NCBI GenBank assembly: GCA_039545295.1
Contig: BCIK01000024.1
Span: forward strand, 320,130-384,129
Reading direction: 5' to 3'
From: Udeniomyces pyricola
Taxonomy: Eukaryota > Basidiomycota > Tremellomycetes > Cystofilobasidiales > Mrakiaceae
DNA length: 64,000 nt
The position numbers and the translations under genes are program-made. The notes beneath the pieces were generated by a model. It saw only the letters and a list, made by a program, of their open reading frames with translations, had not been told where the DNA came from and ran no database searches. Of the stretch, positions 59,906-64,000 are shown one piece after another. Each line of letters opens with the position of its first letter. The first letter of the stretch is position 1.

Positions 59906-60616
59906 GGTAAAGCGGCAGGGTTTAGACGGGTTCAGAAATCTTGGAGTGGAGGTGAAGTTGGAGGTGGAGGAGCATTGAATGGGTCGGTAAGCAGGTCAAG
60001 AGGCAGGTGCTCGATGATGACGTAGGAAAACCCTTGACACATGTACCCGACTGTTAACGTATTAAATTGGACCGTTATGATTGTATATATTTTGTATACC
60101 AAGCTAGGCTATGTATGATCGCTTGTAGGGTAGGAAGAACTTTTTCTTGTTAAATTCCAATTGTGCAACTTCTTCTGACTTGAGGTTGCTTGTCGATGAG
60201 TTTTGAGCTGTTGGCATAGCATAGCTGTATATCGATGCAAGCGACAAAATGCCGAAAAGAGAAAATTGGTGCGGTCATATCGGCTCCGGCAGTCTCAACG
60301 ATCTCAACGCCACTGACGATAAATGTACCTTTAGATCGTCCAAGGATGACGATCGAGAGCCCTGTCTGATACGAATATCAAATTTCACCTAGACGAACAT
60401 ATCGTTACTAAAGGAGAGTATTCATATATAAATAATCGAAACACGACGAAATGAAGAGTGATCCACATCACATGATCATATGTCATCATGCCAACCATCA
60501 TTTTCTTCTTGTCCCCTTCCCATCGGTATCTTCCACGAGTGTACTGTATGTGAAGATGATGATCATGAATGACAAGCGTCAGGTTGTGGCAATTCAGTTT
60601 GGAGCCGGCACAGCAA
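59906..60616. promoter_or_regulatory. SDR promoter and Snu66 3' flank
   Basis: This 711-bp stretch has no gene. A G/T-rich leader (pyrimidine-free plus strand, so purine-poor on the sense strand) lies at 59935-59990. AT-rich patches occur at about 60060-60110 and 60420-60440. I see no repeat or RNA gene. Confidence 0.35.
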
Positions 60617-63600
60617 TCAAGGATGGAGATGAAACAAAACGAACGATCGGTTGCCTTGGCTGAGGACCATGAACGCTTGTCCCGTTCTCTCCTGTCGCTC
60701 TTGGAAGTTGCGGCTCATACTGGTGGGAGTATCGCCCATGGTCATGGCTTCTCTCTTCCGTTCGTGAGCAATCTTGGCGAGGCGCTTGTCGGTCTTGCCC
60801 TTGCCGGAGCCTTTACCGCTGGAGGCACACAATCAAAGGAACGCACAAGATGTGAGAGAGGAGGAGTAGCGCGAAGCAATGGACTCGGTCAGTACTGACG
60901 ACGGTGATCTCGTACAAATTGAAAGATCATGCGGCCGATAATTAGAACAACACGCACTGGAACCTGTGACTGAGCGCTTTCCAGGCCTCTTTGGGTGTCA
61001 AATCACGGCCAAACTCGTCGTGGTAAACGATGTTGATGTCGGGCTTATAGCTTTTGAAGGCCTCCAAAGCGTCCGTCGCCTCCCTCTGTTCACGCATCCG
61101 GTTCTCGTATTCTCTTGTGGCCTGATCCTTGTTGCCACCTCGAGCTTGGATCCTTTCAATTTCTCTTTGAGCCAAGCGTCTTCGACGGTCGGCGAGCCAC
61201 ACGTCCTTCTCCTTTTGAGTTCGTTCACGCTCGGCGGAGTCGGCTGCTGGTGTTGAGAGATTGCCGGTCGACTTTAAGAGAGAAAGAGCTCCTGCGAGAC
61301 CTCGTCCGAGATGGGTTTCCTGCGCAGTTCCAAGCTATATAACGGGGGAATGCACGATGGAAGGAAACATATGAGCTAGTCCGTCAAGTCCCATTCGATT
61401 TACACCTGAGACTCTGTCGTTGACTGACAAGACCGTACGTACCGCTTCTTCTTCTTCTTCTTTGACAAGTTGGGCATCCATCTTTTCCCTCATCTCCGCC
61501 ACTGACATGCCCTGCCGAAGGGCGGCTAGTGCCAACGTCTCATCTTCCTCTTCTTCATCGTCATCACCATCGCCACCCATATCAACGTCACCCGTAGGAA
61601 TCATCATCGCGTTGAGGTCGACGTCTTGTTCTTCAGTCTTGACCCGAGACGACGAAGCTATAGCATTTGCAGCAACCGAAGGTGAGGACATCGATCCGGC
61701 TGGGAGAGACGGATTACGTGAGGTCCTGACGATTTGGACGATGGGCTGAGCGGAAATGGTGCGGACGAATTCGGACGTGTCGTCGAAGGTGATAGTCCCG
61801 TCTTCGACTTTGGCCGCACTAGCGGAAGCTCGTTCAACCGCAGCAGCTGTTTCTTCTTCAACTTTTTGTTCCGCGACTGAGTTCGTGTGCGGGAATATGC
61901 GCAAGTACATAGGGAGCAGGAGTCCGCTAGATGTTATTACATCATACAAACCTGATAGACTGCACGATACACAACCGACTTACGTTGGTGAGCGATCTCG
62001 GCTGGCGTCAATCGGATGATTTTCTTTGATCTTTGACGTCTAGTACGAGCGAGAGCCGCCTGAAGCTCGTCATCGTCGACGAAGTTCTCAACAGGAACCA
62101 CTGGCGGCGCTGATACGGAGCCGTCCACTTGCATCGCGTTACGGTCCTCGAGAGGAGAGCTTTCCGCGTGATCTCCGACCTCAGCCACACGGGTCGATCT
62201 CTTCTTCTTTTTCTGAACGTCAAAGCCAATAGAGTTATGTTAGGCGTAAATCAACGTGGGGTTCGTAATCGGACCTTGAATAGATATAGACTCTCACCTT
62301 TGGCTTTTTGAACCCAGCCTCGCCCTCTTGAAGATAATCTGATACTTCACGCGCTTCTGAAACATGAAAAGACACAAGACTATCAGCGATCGCTACGACT
62401 GATCATCAGGTCAAGAAAATCGAGCCGGACGTACTCTCGTAGCTAAGGCCACCTTCAAGAAGCGTTCGATTGACATGAGCATCCTGATCGGCTTCCAGCA
62501 CCTCGGCTGAGGACTTTTTCGGAATCTTAGCAGTGCCCCCAAGGCGGAAACCCTGGTGAGATAAGTAGTGGCAAGCAAACGAGTGAGGTCAGAAATGTGA
62601 GGTGTAACCAATGTCGATACAAAAGGGGAAACATCCTGGGCAGGACTTACTCCGTCCAATTCGCCCTCGATATCCACATCATACTTGCTAAGGACCTTTC
62701 TCTTCATACCCATCATACCCGGCTCAAATTCATCGTCATCGTAACCATCATACTCTCGCTTCTTGCGCTTGAGGTCGAGATTCTTCGCGTCGTCCTCTTG
62801 CGCGGCAAGATCGAGATTCATAAGTTCGTCCTCTGCAAGGATGCATGGTAAGGATTGAATGTCAGATCTGGGGTGATATTACACGCGTAACGTAATCGGG
62901 ATCTAGACTGACCTTCTCCATCGAGAATGCGGCTGTCCTTCAGTGTAAGGATATGTTCCCCCTCTTCGAATGCCGACGCGTCGTGCGAGACCTTGATTCC
63001 GGCCAAGTCCTCTGCCAAAAGATGAAGAGCGCCAAACAGACATCGTAACACGTATGAGTTAGTGATTCAGGTAAGATATATGAGGTTCAGTGAGGACGTA
63101 CTCTCAGTGTATAGTTCATCCCGCCCCAAAGCGTCCAGTTCAGCCTCCTCCTGCTCCCTCTTGGCCACGCGAGCTTTCTGAGCTTCGATCTCCTTTGCAC
63201 GTTTCTTTTGTTGCTTCAACCACGACTTGGTATCGCTGGTGCTGGAGTCTTCGTCTCCGAGTGTAGCGCCAGTGAGCTTTTTGGCCAATTCACGCTTGTT
63301 TCGAGCCCTGACATGTCAAATATCGATCGAGACCGGCGTTCAGTATCGGACAGCGGATGGCGACCGTTCTGGTAGAGACTCTTGAAACAGCAGCTTACTT
63401 TGCAATGGCTTCTTCGGTGGCTCTGCGCGTGAGAGTTGATGGAGAGAGCAAGATAAAAGGTTGTATCAGTGCTTGATTGTGATCCCATCATATCGCTGCT
63501 GACAACGAGGAGAAGACAGACACCGTGTAGATGCATATGGACTGACTTCTTCCTCTTCGCGTCGGCTTCCTCCTCCTTGCGTTTGTTCCAATTTTCCTCA

Positions 63601-63728
63601 GCTTCTTGGTCTTGGTCGAGAACAGCAGGAGCACCGTCCCCGTCGTTAAGTGAGTTTTCTCCGAGGGGTTTAAGACCAAGCTCGATTCGAACCCGATTCG
63701 TCTCTTCAAGCGTGAGGGAAGATTCCAT
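60617..63728 (-). CDS. SNU66: U4/U6.U5 tri-snRNP protein Snu66/SART1
   Basis: This is a spliceosomal tri-snRNP component. The first residues, LTLEETNRVRIELGLKPLG, are a clear Hub1-interaction domain (HIND), the helix that in yeast and human Snu66 binds the ubiquitin-like Hub1/UBL5. Next come the Glu/Lys-rich coiled stretch KKQKKRAKEIEAQKARVAKR and the conserved DLAGIKVSHDASAFEEGEHI with LTLKDSRIL, followed by VLSKYDVDIEGELDGGFRLG. Then come DDDELQAALARTRRQR, a long acidic region with DGDDDEEEEDE, and DVWLADRRRRLAQREIERIQ. The C-terminal SART1 signature reads PDINIVYHDEFGRDLTPKEA, then WKALSHRFHGKGSGKGKTDK and a conserved end near QAFMVLSQGNRS. About ten introns are present. All conserved blocks are intact. 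Confidence 0.93.
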
Positions 63729-64000
63729 GGCAATTCGGCTAGTGAACTGATAACGAAGGGTGTGTGCGAGAAGAGGAAGAAGGGGTTGGTGCTGTCGTTG
63801 GATATATGGCTTGAGAGCGAAGCGGTCGGCACGACTGATCAAGAAAAGAGAAAGGCAGGAGGGGTGTCGGCTAGGAGCGGATGGCGGTTGATGAGGTCGA
63901 ACGTCGAACGCCAACCCGTCGGATGTGAGCAACTCGTTATAACACGTTAACGAGGAAGAGGCAGTGAGTGACGAGGCCGACCACTGAGGTCACCACCGGT

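Noticed and set aside
1..64000. Search for transposons, LTRs, terminal inverted repeats, CRISPR arrays and secondary-metabolite or toxin clusters
   Set aside because: No transposase, reverse transcriptase, long direct or inverted repeat, spaced palindrome array, or clustered biosynthetic genes were seen by eye on either strand.

Overview
The window reads as nuclear DNA of a basidiomycete fungus, most likely a Tremellomycete (Cryptococcus/Kwoniella-like). The genes are dense and intron-rich, with short GT..AG introns of roughly 45-180 nt. Leaders are pyrimidine-rich and the products are eukaryotic. A capsule-type CAP59/CMT1 mannosyltransferase, an eIF5-mimic protein and an AspRS-DUF2156 fusion fit this placement. 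The species is not identified. I find 21 protein-coding genes (one cut by the left edge), no convincing tRNA or rRNA gene, no transposon and no CRISPR array. Gene models were spliced by hand from conserved motifs and reading-phase consistency, so individual exon edges can be off even where the identification is secure.

Layout, left to right. Positions 1-9000 hold the 3' end of an unknown Ser/Pro-rich protein (+), the complex I 21.3 kDa-type subunit (-), which shares a divergent promoter with a large NAD kinase (+), and a methyltransferase-like protein (-). Positions 9000-20300 hold a Vps3844-type membrane protein (-) divergent from an outer-membrane cysteine synthase-like protein (+), a DUF4112 membrane protein (-) divergent from mitochondrial cytochrome c peroxidase (+), and the pre-rRNA factor ESF2/ABT1 (+). 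Positions 20300-34000 are all on the minus strand: DNA topoisomerase I, a candidate ergosteryl-aspartate synthase (AspRS fused to DUF2156, ErdS type), and a PAF-acetylhydrolase-like serine hydrolase. Positions 34000-46000 hold a CAP59/CMT1 glycosyltransferase (+), alanyl-tRNA synthetase with two in-frame starts (-), and the exocytic SM protein Sec1 (+). Positions 46000-64000 hold HAP2/NF-YA (-), divergent from the eIF5-mimic W2 protein (+), an HSF-type transcription factor (+), 2-methylcitrate dehydratase (-), a carbonyl-reductase-like SDR (-), and the tri-snRNP protein Snu66/SART1 (-).

This is mostly a housekeeping neighbourhood rather than an operon-like cluster. Three themes recur. The first is mitochondrial metabolism (complex I subunit, CCP1, cysteine synthase-like protein, methylcitrate dehydratase, NAD kinase, and HAP2, which in other fungi controls respiratory genes). 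The second is the cell envelope (ErdS-type sterol aspartylation, a neutral-lipid or acyl-ester hydrolase beside it, a capsule-type mannosyltransferase, Sec1). The third is translation (AlaRS, AspRS domain of ErdS, 5MP, ESF2). The most notable gene is the ErdS-like fusion, whose AspRS part has an alanine at the class II motif 1 proline and a long disordered insertion.
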